From: Laribacter hongkongensis DSM 14985
GTDB lineage: Bacteria; Pseudomonadota; Gammaproteobacteria; Burkholderiales; Aquaspirillaceae
Length of the DNA stretch: 64,000 nt
Direction of reading: 5' to 3'
Assembly: GCF_000423285.1 (NCBI RefSeq)
Contig: NZ_AUHR01000001.1
Location: 203,525-267,524 of the forward strand
The translations under genes were made by a program, and so were the position numbers. The notes below the pieces were generated by a model. That model made no database searches and was not told the origin of the DNA. It worked only from the letters and a program-made list of their open reading frames with translations. Below, piece after piece: positions 35,697-45,524 of the stretch (position 1 is its first letter; each line of letters begins with the position of its first letter).

Positions 35697-36695
35697 ATGC
35701 CTGCCACCCTGCGCCGCCTGTTCCTGGCCCTGTCCCTCGCCGGCCTGTCCCTGCCGGCCCTTGCAGATGCCACCCTGCTCAACGTCAGCTACGACGTGAT
35801 GCGCGACTTCTACAAGGACTACAACCCGGCGTTCCAGAAGGCCTACAAGGCCCGGACCGGCGAAACGGTTACCCTGCAACAGTCGCACGGCGGCTCGTCC
35901 AAGCAGGCCATGAGCGTTGCCAACGGCCTGCAGGCCGACGTGATCACCATGAACCAGGCACCGGACATCGATCTCCTGGCCGAGCGCGGCGGCCTGCTGC
36001 CGGCCACTTGGCAAAAACGCCTGCTGGACAATGCCGCACCGTTTTCCTCGACCATGATTTTCCTCGTCCGCAAGGGCAACCCGAAGCAGGTCCGCGACTG
36101 GAACGACCTGGTGAAGCCGGGCGTGCAGGTGATCATTCCCAATCCGAAGATCACCGGCAACGGCCGTTACACCTATCTTGCCGCCTGGGGCCAGGCGCAG
36201 CAGGCCGGCGGTGAACCGGCCGCACGCGCCTACGTACAGAAGCTGTTTGCCAACGTGCCGGTGCTGGATGCCGGCGGCCGGGCCGCCACCACCACCTTCA
36301 TGCAGCGCCAGATCGGTGACGTGCTGGTGACGTTCGAGAACGAGGCGGAAATGGTGGCACGCGAATTCGGCCGCGGCAGCTTTGACGTGGTCTATCCGAA
36401 AGTGTCGATCCTTGCCGAAAGCCCGGTGTCGGTGGTCGACAAGGTGGTCGACAAGAAGGGCACCCGCAAGGAGGCCGAAGCCTACCTGCAATACCTGTGG
36501 AGCCCGGAAGGCCAGACCATCGCCGCGCAGAACTACCTGCGTCCGCGCGACAAGGCCGTGCTGGCGAAGTTCAGCAGCCAGTTCCCGCCGATCAGGACCT
36601 TTACCGTTGAAGAAACCTTCGGCAGCTGGAAGAAGGCCATGGACGTCCACTTCAAGGACGGCGGCACCTTCGACCAGATCTACGCCAAGCGCTAG
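35697..36695 (+). CDS. sbp: sulfate ABC transporter substrate-binding protein
   Basis: The 332-residue periplasmic protein that captures sulfate (or thiosulfate) for the transporter encoded downstream. It begins with a signal peptide (RRLFLALSLAGLSLPALA) followed by the conserved mature start TLLNVSYDVMRDFYKDYNPAF; the ligand-site pieces QSHGGSSKQA and PKITGNGRYTYLAAWG are intact. Sbp and CysP are close relatives and the sequence does not settle which anion is preferred. It is 12 bases upstream of cysT, in one operon. Expression is probably controlled through the palindrome and leader hairpin just upstream. Confidence 0.93.
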   Translation: MPATLRRLFLALSLAGLSLPALADATLLNVSYDVMRDFYKDYNPAFQKAYKARTGETVTLQQSHGGSSKQAMSVANGLQADVITMNQAPDIDLLAERGGLLPATWQKRLLDNAAPFSSTMIFLVRKGNPKQVRDWNDLVKPGVQVIIPNPKITGNGRYTYLAAWGQAQQAGGEPAARAYVQKLFANVPVLDAGGRAATTTFMQRQIGDVLVTFENEAEMVAREFGRGSFDVVYPKVSILAESPVSVVDKVVDKKGTRKEAEAYLQYLWSPEGQTIAAQNYLRPRDKAVLAKFSSQFPPIRTFTVEETFGSWKKAMDVHFKDGGTFDQIYAKR

Positions 36696-36707
36696 GCAGG
36701 AATCAGC

Positions 36708-37538
36708 ATGGCATTCGCGCGCCACTCCGTGCTGCCGGGCTTTGGCCTGGGGCTGGGCTACGGCCTCTTCTGGCTGTCCCTGATCGTGCTGCTGCCGCTG
36801 GCCGCCCTGGTGATGAAGCTGGGCGCCCTCGGCTGGGCCGGCTTCGCCGCCGCCGTGTTCAACCCGCGAGTCCTGTCCGCCCTGGGCCTCTCGTTCGGCG
36901 CTTCGGCGCTGGCGGCCCTCATCAACGCGGTCATGGGCTTTCTGGTGGCCTGGGTGCTGGTGCGCTACCCGTTCCCGGGCAAGCGGCTGGTGGATGCGCT
37001 GGTAGACCTGCCCTTTGCCCTGCCCACCGCAGTGGCCGGCATTGCGCTGGCCACGCTGTACGCGCCCAACGGCTGGTTCGGCCAGTGGCTCGAACCCCTG
37101 GGCATCAAGGTGGCCTTCACCCCGCTGGGCATCCTGGTGGCGCTGACCTTCGTCAGCCTGCCCTTTGTGGTGCGCACGGTGCAGCCGGTGCTGGAAGACC
37201 TCGAAACCGAACTGGAAGAAGCCGCCTCCAGCCTCGGCGCCAGCCGCTGGCAGATTTTCCGCCACGTGCTGTTTCCGGCGCTGACACCGGCACTGCTGAC
37301 CGGCGCCACCCTGGCATTTGCCCGCGCCAGCGGTGAATTCGGCTCGGTGATCTTCATTGCCGGCAACCTGCCGATGGTGTCGGAGATTGCCCCGCTGCTG
37401 ATCATCGGCAAGCTCGAGCAATACGACTACCTCGGCGCGACGGCCATTGCCGTGGCGATGCTGGTGATCGCCTTCGTCCTGCTTTTCGTCATCAACGGCA
37501 TCCAGTGGTGGGCCAACCGCCGCCACGGTGTGCGCTAG
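36708..37538 (+). CDS. cysT: sulfate ABC transporter permease CysT (CysU)
   Basis: A 276-residue inner-membrane permease with six hydrophobic helices and the cytoplasmic EAA loop [27 protein letters not shown], which contacts the CysA ATPase. [19 protein letters not shown] is the typical CysT helix. It pairs with CysW, encoded 13 bases downstream, to form the channel. The start at ATG 36708 directly follows the sbp stop by 12 bases. Confidence 0.95.
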   Translation: MAFARHSVLPGFGLGLGYGLFWLSLIVLLPLAALVMKLGALGWAGFAAAVFNPRVLSALGLSFGASALAALINAVMGFLVAWVLVRYPFPGKRLVDALVDLPFALPTAVAGIALATLYAPNGWFGQWLEPLGIKVAFTPLGILVALTFVSLPFVVRTVQPVLEDLETELEEAASSLGASRWQIFRHVLFPALTPALLTGATLAFARASGEFGSVIFIAGNLPMVSEIAPLLIIGKLEQYDYLGATAIAVAMLVIAFVLLFVINGIQWWANRRHGVR

Positions 37539-37551
37539 GGAGGCCCCGTCC

Positions 37552-38460
37552 ATGGCTCTTGCTGCCCACGACCGGCGTTCGGCCGCCACCACAGAATCAC
37601 GGCCGGTACGCTGGCTGCTGACCGCCATCGCCCTGGCGTTCCTGACCCTGTTCCTGCTGGTCCCGCTGGTCTCGGTGTTCTGGGAGGCGTTTTCCAAGGG
37701 CTGGGAGCTGTTCGCCGCCGCCCTGACCGAGCCGGAGGCCGTCAGCGCCATCCGGCTAACCCTGCTGACCGCCGCCATTTCGGTACCGCTGAACGTGGTG
37801 TTCGGCGTGGCGATGGCGTGGGCGATCGCCCGCTTCGAGTTTCCCGGCAAGAGCCTGCTGACCACGCTGATCGACCTGCCGTTTTCGGTCAGCCCGGTGG
37901 TGGCCGGCCTGATGTACATGCTGCTGTTCGGCAGCGCCGGCTGGCTCGGCCCGTGGCTGGCCGACCACGACATCAAGGTGATGTTTGCCGTGCCGGGCAT
38001 CGTGCTGGCCACCGTGTTCGTCACCTTCCCGTTTGTCGCCCGCGAACTGATCCCGCTGATGCAGGCGCAGGGCGCCGACGAGGAACAGGCCGCCATCGTG
38101 CTGGGTGCCTCGGGCTGGCAGACCTTCTGGAAGGTGACGCTGCCCAACATCAAGTGGGGCCTGCTCTACGGCGTCATCCTCACCAATGCGCGGGCGATGG
38201 GCGAGTTCGGTGCGGTCAGCGTGGTGTCCGGCCACATCCGCGGCGAAACCAACACCATCCCGCTGCACGTGGAAATCCTTTACAACGAATACAACTTCGT
38301 CGGTGCCTTTGCCTGCGCGGCCATCCTTGCCCTGCTGGCGCTGGTGACGCTGGTGCTGAAAACCCTCGTCGAATGGCGCGCCAGCCGCGAACACGCTGCC
38401 GGCCGCGACGTACCGCTCGAAGCCCGCGCCCGGCTGGCTGTCAGCGCACCGACTCCCTGA
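37552..38460 (+). CDS. cysW: sulfate ABC transporter permease CysW
   Basis: A 302-residue inner-membrane permease, the second half of the sulfate channel. It has six hydrophobic helices, the CysW-type [20 protein letters not shown] segment and the EAA-like loop [22 protein letters not shown]. The cytoplasmic N-terminus is about 25 residues long and the C-terminus is basic. ATG 37552 is chosen because GGGAGG lies eight bases ahead; an in-frame earlier codon falls within the end of cysT. It is followed 14 bases later by cysA. Confidence 0.95.
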   Translation: MALAAHDRRSAATTESRPVRWLLTAIALAFLTLFLLVPLVSVFWEAFSKGWELFAAALTEPEAVSAIRLTLLTAAISVPLNVVFGVAMAWAIARFEFPGKSLLTTLIDLPFSVSPVVAGLMYMLLFGSAGWLGPWLADHDIKVMFAVPGIVLATVFVTFPFVARELIPLMQAQGADEEQAAIVLGASGWQTFWKVTLPNIKWGLLYGVILTNARAMGEFGAVSVVSGHIRGETNTIPLHVEILYNEYNFVGAFACAAILALLALVTLVLKTLVEWRASREHAAGRDVPLEARARLAVSAPTP

Positions 38461-38474
38461 CAGGATGGACGTCC

Positions 38475-39542
38475 ATGAGTATCGATATCCGCCATATCCG
38501 CAAGACCTTCGGTGATTTTGTCGCGTTGGACGATGTCAGCCTCGACATCGGTTCGGGCGAGCTGCTGGCCCTGCTCGGCCCGTCGGGCTGCGGCAAGACC
38601 ACGCTGCTGCGCATCATCGCCGGGCTGGAAGTGCCCGACAGCGGCCAGATCCTGTTTCACGGCGAAGACGCCACCGACCGCCATGTGCGCGAACGCCAGG
38701 TCGGTTTCGTGTTCCAGCATTACGCCCTCTTCCGCCACATGACGGTGTTCGACAACGTGGCCTTCGGCCTGAACGTGCGCCCGCGCGCCAGCCGGCCGCC
38801 GAAAGAGGCGATCCGCGACAAGGTGATGCAGCTTTTGAAGCTGGTGCAGCTCGACTGGCTGGCTGACGCGTACCCGAGCCAGTTGTCGGGCGGCCAGCGC
38901 CAGCGCATTGCCCTGGCGCGCTCGCTGGCGGTGGAGCCGAAGGTGCTGCTGCTCGACGAGCCGTTCGGGGCGCTGGACGCCAAGGTGCGCAAGGAACTGC
39001 GCCGCTGGCTGCGCCACCTGCACGACGAAATGCACATCACCAGCGTGTTCGTCACCCACGACCAGGAAGAGGCGCTGGAAGTGTCCGACCGGGTGGTGGT
39101 GATGAACCACGGTGCCATCGAGCAGGTCGGTGCCCCGGCGCAGATCTACGATGCGCCGGCCAGTCCGTTCGTGACCCAGTTCCTCGGTGACGTCAACCTG
39201 TTCCACGGGCGGATCGAAGCCGGTGGCGTGGCGATCGGCGACTACCGGCACCGGCTGGAAACCCCGGCCGCGCAATCCGGAGGCGCAGCACGGATCTACG
39301 TGCGACCGCACGACCTCGCGCTGTCGCGCGAGGCCGGCGAGGCGCTGGCACGCGGAGTGGTCGAGCACATCCACGCCGTCGGGCCGGTGGTGCGAATAGA
39401 GGTACGCGCCGACGACGACCGCCTGATCGACGCGGCGCTGTCACGCGAAGAATACCGCCAGCTCGGCCTGCTGCCGGGTGATGCAGTGTGGGTACGACCG
39501 AAGAAACTGTCGGTGTTTGTCGACGAGGGCGCCAACATCTGA
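38475..39542 (+). CDS. cysA: sulfate ABC transporter ATP-binding protein
   Basis: A 355-residue ATPase powering sulfate import. Walker [11 protein letters not shown]-loop FQHYALF, signature [16 protein letters not shown], Walker [13 protein letters not shown] and the H-loop VTHDQEEA are all present in the first 235 residues. The last 120 residues form the TOBE-type regulatory domain seen in CysA ([16 protein letters not shown] ... [13 protein letters not shown]). It ends the sbp-cysT-cysW-cysA operon; no intrinsic terminator with a T-run is evident before the chemoreceptor gene 100 bases on. Confidence 0.96.
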   Translation: MSIDIRHIRKTFGDFVALDDVSLDIGSGELLALLGPSGCGKTTLLRIIAGLEVPDSGQILFHGEDATDRHVRERQVGFVFQHYALFRHMTVFDNVAFGLNVRPRASRPPKEAIRDKVMQLLKLVQLDWLADAYPSQLSGGQRQRIALARSLAVEPKVLLLDEPFGALDAKVRKELRRWLRHLHDEMHITSVFVTHDQEEALEVSDRVVVMNHGAIEQVGAPAQIYDAPASPFVTQFLGDVNLFHGRIEAGGVAIGDYRHRLETPAAQSGGAARIYVRPHDLALSREAGEALARGVVEHIHAVGPVVRIEVRADDDRLIDAALSREEYRQLGLLPGDAVWVRPKKLSVFVDEGANI

Positions 39543-39642
39543 CCTGCGGACGGGCACCGGATGGTGCCTTCCGGCCGGCAAGGCTGGCATGACACGCGGC
39601 CCTGACTATGCTTTGCGCATACCCCAGCTGCCGGAGACCGTC

Positions 39643-41244
39643 ATGCCCCGTCCTGCCTTGCGCCTGAGTACCCGCCTGAGCATTTTCATCGGCACCTGCC
39701 TGGTCCTGCTGGGCATTCTGGCCGGCGTGGCCGTCCAGCAGTTGCAGGTGATCCGTCACCACATCCGGCTGGCCCAGACAGTCACCACACCCCTGATGGG
39801 TACCCTGGCGGAGTCCCGCTACCAGCTGGTACAGGTACAGCAGTTCCTGACCGATGCCGCGCTGACCGGTAATCCGGATTCGCTCACCGAGGCGCGCGAG
39901 GCGCAGGCTCAGGCGCTCAAAAGCCTCGACCTGCTGGCCAAGCTGGCACCGGCTCTGGCTGGCGAAGCCCGCAGCCTCAAGGCTTCTGCCGCCACCACGC
40001 TGGCCCAGGGCGAACGCATGCTGCCCGCGTATGAACAGGGCCGGGCAGAGGGCAATGCGCTGATGGACGAATTTGACCGTCAGGTCACCCGCTCGGACGA
40101 GCAGCTCTCGGCCCTCAGTGCCCACCTCGACACCGAAACGTCTGCCGAAGCCGCCAGCCTGCAAGCCAGCCTGTGGCAGGCCAGCCTGTGGATTGCCGGT
40201 TGTGCCGGGCTGACTGCCCTGCTGCTGCTGCTGGCGGCCCGCTGGCTGTACCGCAGCATGTTCCAGCAGCTGGGCGGCGAACCCCGCGATGCACGCCAGC
40301 TGACCCACCAGCTGGCCGAAGGCAACCTGTCGCGCTCCATCCAACCGCAGGCCGGCACCGAGCACAGCCTGATCGGCGAGCTGGCACGGCTGCAACAGCA
40401 ATGGCACGCGGTCGTCAGCCAGATGAGCACCTGCAGCACCGGCCTGGGCCAGGTGTCCTGCGAAATCGCCCGGCTGGCCAGCGGTCTTGACAGCAGCAGC
40501 GCCCGGCAGCAAACGGCCACCGAGCAGATCACTGCCGACACCGAGCAGCTGGCGGGTGCCATCGACACCATGCATGCCGCAGCCCTGCGGGCCGACCAGA
40601 GCCGGCAGCAGACCCAGGCCGGCGAGCAGGTCATCCTGCAGGTCGTGGAGGAAATCCGCGAATCAGCCGGTGCCGTCAAGAAGGCTGCCCACTGGATCAG
40701 TGCCCTCGACGAGCGGATTTCACAGGTCAACCAGATCGTGCAGATGATCAGCGAAGTGACCGAGCAGACCAATCTGCTGGCGCTGAATGCCGCCATTGAA
40801 GCGGCCCGCGCCGGGGAGCAGGGACGGGGCTTTGCCGTGGTGGCCGACGAAGTCCGGAAACTGGCCGACCGCACCCGCCAGTCCACCGAATCGATCACCC
40901 GGTTCATGACCGAAATCCGCGCCACGGCAACCAGTGCCGGCGAGGACTTCCGCCAGAATGCCACCCAGGCAGAAGGCAGCGCCGGGCTGGCCGACCGGGC
41001 GCTGCTGACCATGAAGCAGATCAGCGCCAGCGCCGAGGTGGCGCGACAGGACATCGCCGCCATCGTCGAACAGCTGGGGCATGCCCGCGAGGGCACCCGG
41101 CGCATGGCCGAACAGGCCGCTCATGTCGCGCAGCTGGCCCGCGACAACCACGGCGCCACCCGGCAGCTCGCCGACGGCATGCAGGGGCTCGACGCCATGT
41201 CGGCGCAGCTGGTGGATTCGGTTGCCTATTTCCGGCTGGGCTGA
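39643..41244 (+). CDS. methyl-accepting chemotaxis protein
   Basis: A 533-residue transmembrane chemoreceptor. The first membrane helix is at about residues 12-32, a four-helix-bundle-type periplasmic domain spans about 33-180, and the second helix is at about 185-207. The cytoplasmic coiled coil contains the highly conserved CheA/CheW-binding tip [41 protein letters not shown]. There is no C-terminal pentapeptide for CheR/CheB docking. The start at 39643 has GGAG seven bases upstream. Its ligand is unknown; its place beside sulfate transport is suggestive but not evidence. It converges with the endonuclease gene, with only ten bases between stops. Confidence 0.93.
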   Translation: MPRPALRLSTRLSIFIGTCLVLLGILAGVAVQQLQVIRHHIRLAQTVTTPLMGTLAESRYQLVQVQQFLTDAALTGNPDSLTEAREAQAQALKSLDLLAKLAPALAGEARSLKASAATTLAQGERMLPAYEQGRAEGNALMDEFDRQVTRSDEQLSALSAHLDTETSAEAASLQASLWQASLWIAGCAGLTALLLLLAARWLYRSMFQQLGGEPRDARQLTHQLAEGNLSRSIQPQAGTEHSLIGELARLQQQWHAVVSQMSTCSTGLGQVSCEIARLASGLDSSSARQQTATEQITADTEQLAGAIDTMHAAALRADQSRQQTQAGEQVILQVVEEIRESAGAVKKAAHWISALDERISQVNQIVQMISEVTEQTNLLALNAAIEAARAGEQGRGFAVVADEVRKLADRTRQSTESITRFMTEIRATATSAGEDFRQNATQAEGSAGLADRALLTMKQISASAEVARQDIAAIVEQLGHAREGTRRMAEQAAHVAQLARDNHGATRQLADGMQGLDAMSAQLVDSVAYFRLG

Positions 41245-41254
41245 TGCCGTCTGC

Positions 41255-42112
41255 TCAGCCGCACACGGCAGCCAGTTTCGCCGGATCGGTCACAAAACCG
41301 TTGCCGCTGCCCTGGATGGCCTCGATGCGCCGGTTGCGCTCGGTTTCCCAGCCATCAACCGGATATTCTCGGCTCCAGGCGCAGAACAGCTGCCGGTCCT
41401 GGGCGGACATGCGCAGGCCGTAGCGTTCGTGCATGTAGAACTGGATGCGTGCCACGCGGCCACGAACCTCCTCGCGCGGCTGCACCCGCTTCATGCCGAA
41501 ATCGACCACCGTCCGGCACTGGCCGTATACCGGTTCGGGCTGCCGGCTCCAGGCGCTGAACGGATAGTTGCTGCGGTCGCCGTTCACTTCACCGACGGCC
41601 GGCACCAGGTTGACCAGATCGCCTTCGGCCATGCGGAACACCGGGTCGCTGGCGGCGCAGTTCTTGCGCCCGCCGTCCTGCCAGCACTGGCGCTGGTGGC
41701 CCAGCGTCCATGCCGGCACGACGTGTTCCCATTCGATGCGGCTGGCACGCTCGGCGTTCTTGCGCGGTACGAAGCCACAACTGGCCCAGTCCACATCCTT
41801 GCCCTGATAGCGGCAACCGCAATAAAAATCCTCCTCCAGCCCGCGGAACACCCGCGGCAACACCTTCTTGGCATTGGTGAAATCCCGCTGCCCCACCGCC
41901 CGGGTACCGGAGACCAGTTCAACGACCTCCGGGTCAGCAGCCGGTGCCGTTGCCGGCTGCGCGGAGGCCTGCGCCAGGTTTTTCAGCTCCTTGACCACGG
42001 CCTGCTGGCCGGCCTTGAGCGCGGCGTCTGCCAGATCCTGCGTGGCCTGTTCGGAACACGCTCCCAATCCCAGCACCAGACCTGCGATGCTGCCCAATTG
42101 CCACCACTTCAT
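41255..42112 (-). CDS. endonuclease I family lipoprotein nuclease
   Basis: A 285-residue exported nuclease of the EndA/NucM/Dns family. The N-terminus is a signal peptide with a lipobox-like LGLGAC (cysteine about residue 19), so it is probably a lipoprotein facing the periplasm or surface. The catalytic beta-beta-metal region RIEWEHVVPAW and the metal-binding GDLVNLVPAVGEVNGDRSNYPF are complete, and several cysteines (CGCRY, CWQ, NCAAS, QCRTV, FCAWS) suggest disulfides. It degrades DNA outside the cytoplasm, relevant to nutrient use or to limiting transformation, given dprA elsewhere in the window. About 100 bases upstream lies the HIT gene on the same strand. Confidence 0.9.
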   Translation of the reverse strand: MKWWQLGSIAGLVLGLGACSEQATQDLADAALKAGQQAVVKELKNLAQASAQPATAPAADPEVVELVSGTRAVGQRDFTNAKKVLPRVFRGLEEDFYCGCRYQGKDVDWASCGFVPRKNAERASRIEWEHVVPAWTLGHQRQCWQDGGRKNCAASDPVFRMAEGDLVNLVPAVGEVNGDRSNYPFSAWSRQPEPVYGQCRTVVDFGMKRVQPREEVRGRVARIQFYMHERYGLRMSAQDRQLFCAWSREYPVDGWETERNRRIEAIQGSGNGFVTDPAKLAAVCG

Positions 42113-42214
42113 GCTGCCATCACTTCCTTGCGCGCCGGCCCACGGCCGGCGGTCTGCTTCATTTCACGTCGGCCAGCCGGCATCCGGCTCTTGCGGCCGG
42201 CACCAGGCTGTCTG

Positions 42215-42649
42215 TCACGCCAGGCCTTGTGGCGCCGGCGGGTTGGTGCCCAGCACTTCCCGCAGGGCTGCGGCCAGGTCCGGCCGGCCATGGGCCACGC
42301 CGTCGCGGGCCCGCGCTGCCCAGACCGGCGCCGGAAAATGCGCGTCGTCGGCAAAACGCGGGATCACGTGCCAGTGCAGGTGCGGTACCACGTTACCAAG
42401 GCTGGCCAGATTGATCTTGTCGGGTGCCAGCACCGTGCGCAGGGCCGCTTCGGTACGGAACACCCAGTCCATCAGGTAGGCCCGGTCGGCGGCGGACAGA
42501 TCGGTCATTTCGCGTACGTGTCCGCGCCAGATCACGCGGCAGAATGCCGGATAGTCCGGTGTGTCGGTGACCAGCACCACGCTCAGGCGGGTGTCGGCAA
42601 ACAGCACCGGAAACGGAGAGGGTGTGCACAGCTCACAGGAATTTGTCAT
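42215..42649 (-). CDS. HIT family nucleotide-binding protein
   Basis: A 144-residue member of the histidine triad superfamily: the triad motif HLHWHVIPRF is present near residue 92, and NLASLGNVVPHLHWH follows the usual HIT pattern. CELC near the N-terminus (Cys5, Cys8) is common in the bacterial branch, where a zinc may be bound. Members hydrolyse or transfer nucleotidyl groups (for example diadenosine polyphosphates); the substrate here is unknown. It diverges from the CNNM gene and lies upstream of the endonuclease gene. Confidence 0.9.
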   Translation of the reverse strand: MTNSCELCTPSPFPVLFADTRLSVVLVTDTPDYPAFCRVIWRGHVREMTDLSAADRAYLMDWVFRTEAALRTVLAPDKINLASLGNVVPHLHWHVIPRFADDAHFPAPVWAARARDGVAHGRPDLAAALREVLGTNPPAPQGLA

Positions 42650-42788
42650 GCTTTTGTTCGGAAACCGGTCAGGTTTTTCAGCTTCGGACCGGGCATTTTA
42701 CGCCAGCCCATGCGGCTGGTACGGGCTCACGGTGTATGCTGGTGGCCTCGTCCGGCAGCAAAAACCGGACACTACTGACGGATACTGT

Positions 42789-44120
42789 ATGAGTTTTGCA
42801 CAGCAACTGGGGCTGATCCTGCTGCTGATCGCCGCCAGCATGTTCTTCTCGATTTCGGAAATCGCCCTGGCCGCCGCCCGCAAGATGCGCCTGCGCCAGT
42901 GGGCCGACGAAGGCCATGTCAACGCCCGGCGGGTGCTGGCCTTGCAGGCCGAGCCGGGACATTTTTTCACCGTGGTGCAGATCGGCGTCAACGCCGTGGC
43001 CATCCTCGGCGGCATCGTCGGCGAGTCGGCCTTTACCCCGTACTATTCCGGCCTGATCGGGCTGGTCTACACCGGCCCGGAGCTGGCCACCATCAGCTTT
43101 GTCTGTTCGTTCGTGACCGTAACGGCGTTGTTCATCCTGATCGCCGACCTCGTACCCAAGCGGCTGGGGCTGCTGTTTCCGGAAGCCATTGCCGTGCGGG
43201 TGGTCCGGCCGATGCTGGTGTGCGTGACGCTGTGCCGGCCGCTGGTATGGTTTTTCAGCGGGCTGGCCGACGCGATCTTCCGCCTGCTGAAGATCCCCAC
43301 CCGGCATGAGGACGCCATCACGTCCGAAGACATCGCGGCCGTGGTGGCAGCCGGTGCCGAAGCCGGTGTGCTGGCCGCCGGCGAGCACCAGCTGATCGAG
43401 AACGTGTTCGAACTGGAAAGCCGCACGGTGGCTTCGTCGATGACCGTACGCGAGAGCATCGTCTGGCTGCCGCTGAATGCCGACAGCGAACAGGTACGGC
43501 AGACGGTGGCCGCCAACGCCCACAGCAAGTATCTGGTCAGCGATGGTGAAATCGACCGGGTGGTCGGCTATGTCGACAGCAAGGACCTGCTGGTACGCAT
43601 GCTCAACGGCCAGTCGATCTCGCTCAAGACCGAGCCGATGCTGCGGCAGGTGCTGCTGATTCCGGACACGCTGACGCTGTCGGAAATCCTGGCCCGCTTC
43701 AAGAGCGCCCGCGAGGACTTCGCCGTCATCCTCAACGAGTACGCGCTGGTAGTGGGCGTGATCACCCTCAACGACGTGATGAGCACGGTGATGGGTGACC
43801 TGATCAGCGCCGGCGAGGAAGAACAGATCGTGCAGCGCGACGAGCATTCGTGGCTGGTGGACGGCGTGACGCCGATCGACGACGTGATGCGGGCACTGGC
43901 GATCGACCAGTTTCCGGACGACGAGCATTACGAAACCATCGCCGGCTTCATGATGTACATGCTGCGCAAGATTCCCAAGCGCACCGACTGCGTCAAGTTT
44001 GCCGGCTACAACTTTGAAGTGGTCGACATCGACAGCCACCGCATCGACCAGTTGCTGGTGACACGCCTGCCCGGTCCGGAAACCGGCAACGACACGACCG
44101 GCAGCGGAGAGACAGCATGA
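42789..44120 (+). CDS. hemolysin-family CNNM/CBS/CorC transporter-like protein
   Basis: A 443-residue inner-membrane protein. The N-terminal 195 residues form the CNNM (DUF21) domain with four hydrophobic segments (start MSFAQQLGLILLLIAASMFFSISEIALAAARKMR), then paired CBS domains (about 205-340) and the C-terminal CorC/HlyC domain (about 355-435). Related proteins (YtfL, CorC, PaeA) are linked to magnesium/cobalt or polyamine export; the substrate here is unknown. The frame is open far upstream but ATG 42789 gives the family N-terminus. Its stop codon overlaps the start of a response-regulator-like gene by four bases (ATGA), an unusual partner for this family. Confidence 0.9.
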   Translation: MSFAQQLGLILLLIAASMFFSISEIALAAARKMRLRQWADEGHVNARRVLALQAEPGHFFTVVQIGVNAVAILGGIVGESAFTPYYSGLIGLVYTGPELATISFVCSFVTVTALFILIADLVPKRLGLLFPEAIAVRVVRPMLVCVTLCRPLVWFFSGLADAIFRLLKIPTRHEDAITSEDIAAVVAAGAEAGVLAAGEHQLIENVFELESRTVASSMTVRESIVWLPLNADSEQVRQTVAANAHSKYLVSDGEIDRVVGYVDSKDLLVRMLNGQSISLKTEPMLRQVLLIPDTLTLSEILARFKSAREDFAVILNEYALVVGVITLNDVMSTVMGDLISAGEEEQIVQRDEHSWLVDGVTPIDDVMRALAIDQFPDDEHYETIAGFMMYMLRKIPKRTDCVKFAGYNFEVVDIDSHRIDQLLVTRLPGPETGNDTTGSGETA

Positions 44121-44800
44121 GGGAACGACTCGCGGCCAGCCGCATCCTGCTGGTCGACCGGCTGCCGCCGGCCCGCGCCATCCTGACCGGCATCCTGACC
44201 CGGCTCGGCATTCCGGCCACCAGCATCCACCACGCCGAGCACGGGCAGAGCGCACTGGCGCAGCTGGCCGAGCAACCGGCAGACATCGTCATCAGCGCGC
44301 TGGATTTTGCGCCGGTCAGCGGGCTGGAACTCTTGGCACGCATCCGCCAGGGCGAGAGTGCGGCCCCGGCCAACCAGCCGGTGCTGGTCGTCACCGCCGA
44401 CGGCACGCCGGAACACCGGCTGGCAGCGGCCCGGCTGGCAGTGGACGGCGTGATCGCCAAACCGCCGCACCCGCTCCAGGTCGAGCGCAGCATCATCCGC
44501 CTGCTGGCCACGCGCCGGCCGGCCGAACCGGCCTGCTGCCAGGTGGTCAGGCTGCCGGCAGCGCTGCCGGCCGGGCTCTCGCTCACCCGACCGGTACTGG
44601 CCATGGCACCGGGTCAGCTGCTGACGGCAGACCTGTGCAGCCACTCGGGTAACCTGCTGCTGCCGCGCGGCAGCATCCTGACCTCCGCCGTGATCAGCGT
44701 GCTGTTACAGTATCGCCGGCACTTCGGTGCGGAAACCATTACCGTGTTACGCGCCACACATGCTCAAACACCGTCACCCGTACCTTCCGGCATACCGTAG
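44117..44800 (+). CDS. response-regulator-like protein with degenerate receiver
   Basis: A 227-residue protein. Residues 8-125 form a receiver-like domain: ILLVDRL at the start, then ADIVISALDFAPVSGLELLARIR, and VIAKPPHP with the conserved lysine. Aligned with the next gene (DAIVCDVEMTPMNGLELLAHIR), the phosphoacceptor aspartate is replaced by alanine and one of the acidic-pocket residues by arginine, so phosphorylation is unlikely. The last 80 residues contain a short module (GQLLTADLCSHSGNLLLPRGSILTSAVISVLL) that resembles the segment found at the ends of HD-GYP regulators, without an HD domain. Its ATG overlaps the CNNM stop codon, so the two are translationally coupled. Its paralogue follows 57 bases later. 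Confidence 0.8.
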   Translation: MRERLAASRILLVDRLPPARAILTGILTRLGIPATSIHHAEHGQSALAQLAEQPADIVISALDFAPVSGLELLARIRQGESAAPANQPVLVVTADGTPEHRLAAARLAVDGVIAKPPHPLQVERSIIRLLATRRPAEPACCQVVRLPAALPAGLSLTRPVLAMAPGQLLTADLCSHSGNLLLPRGSILTSAVISVLLQYRRHFGAETITVLRATHAQTPSPVPSGIP

Positions 44801-44857
44801 CATCATGGCTCCGATCATCACATATGCTGAATGCCATGTGATGACCGGAGTCATGCC

Positions 44858-45523
44858 ATGTCCATCCCTCTGGCGCAAGCGCGCATCCTGATCGTCGATG
44901 ACCTGCTTCTGGTCCGGGCCCTGCTGGCACGGGTGCTGACCGGCATGGGCACCCAGCCTGAACGTCTGTTGCAGGCCACGGATGGCAACAGCGCCATCAG
45001 GGTGATTCATGAGCACTACATTGATGCCATCGTCTGCGATGTGGAGATGACGCCGATGAACGGGCTGGAGCTGCTGGCACATATCCGTGCTGGGCAAACG
45101 GCCACCCGCCCCAACATTCCGTTCGTCTTTCTCAGTTGCCATGATGACCCGCTGCACCGGCTGGCAGCCGAAGCCCTGCTCGCCGACGGTTTTTTGGCCA
45201 AACCGCTGCGGCCAGCGGACATCGAGGCAATGGTGTGGCACCTGCTGAGCCACAAGCGACCACGCAGCGATCCGCTGCACCACATGGCCACGACATTCAT
45301 GTCGCCACCCGTGCCTGCCGTCAGTTTGCCATCAGGAAAACGCACCCGTGTCGGCCGGCTGCGCGCCGGTGACCTGCTGACGCAGAACCTGGTTACAGCG
45401 GACGGCCGCCTGCTGCTGGCAGCCGGCCACCGGCTGACGCGGGCAATGGTCACGGCTTTGCAGCAGCATCACGTCCACTACGGCCTGTACTGGCTGGACG
45501 TACAGCCGCAGGCAACCGGCTGA
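44858..45523 (+). CDS. response regulator with receiver and HD-GYP-like tail module
   Basis: A 221-residue protein. The receiver domain (about 9-130) is intact: acidic pair in ILIVDD, phosphoacceptor D in DAIVCDVEMTP, conserved lysine in FLAKPLRP. The C-terminal module (about 165-215, RVGRLRAGDLLTQNLVTADGRLLLAAGHRLTRAMVTALQQ) is like that of the preceding gene and lacks both a DNA-binding domain and a catalytic HD domain, so output is probably by protein contact. ATG 44858 has GGAG eight bases ahead. No histidine kinase gene is nearby, so the input is unknown. Its stop lies one base from the stop of the convergent small membrane ORF. Confidence 0.88.
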   Translation: MSIPLAQARILIVDDLLLVRALLARVLTGMGTQPERLLQATDGNSAIRVIHEHYIDAIVCDVEMTPMNGLELLAHIRAGQTATRPNIPFVFLSCHDDPLHRLAAEALLADGFLAKPLRPADIEAMVWHLLSHKRPRSDPLHHMATTFMSPPVPAVSLPSGKRTRVGRLRAGDLLTQNLVTADGRLLLAAGHRLTRAMVTALQQHHVHYGLYWLDVQPQATG

Positions 45524-45524
45524 A

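Noticed and set aside
35526-38153. Long extension of the DUF302 frame opposite sbp-cysT-cysW
   Set aside because: Only the last 143 codons (from 35525) have a ribosome site and domain resemblance; the rest is antisense to the sulfate operon.
39553-39568. Small hairpin GGCACC/GGTGCC after cysA as a terminator
   Set aside because: Only six base pairs and no T-run; not called.
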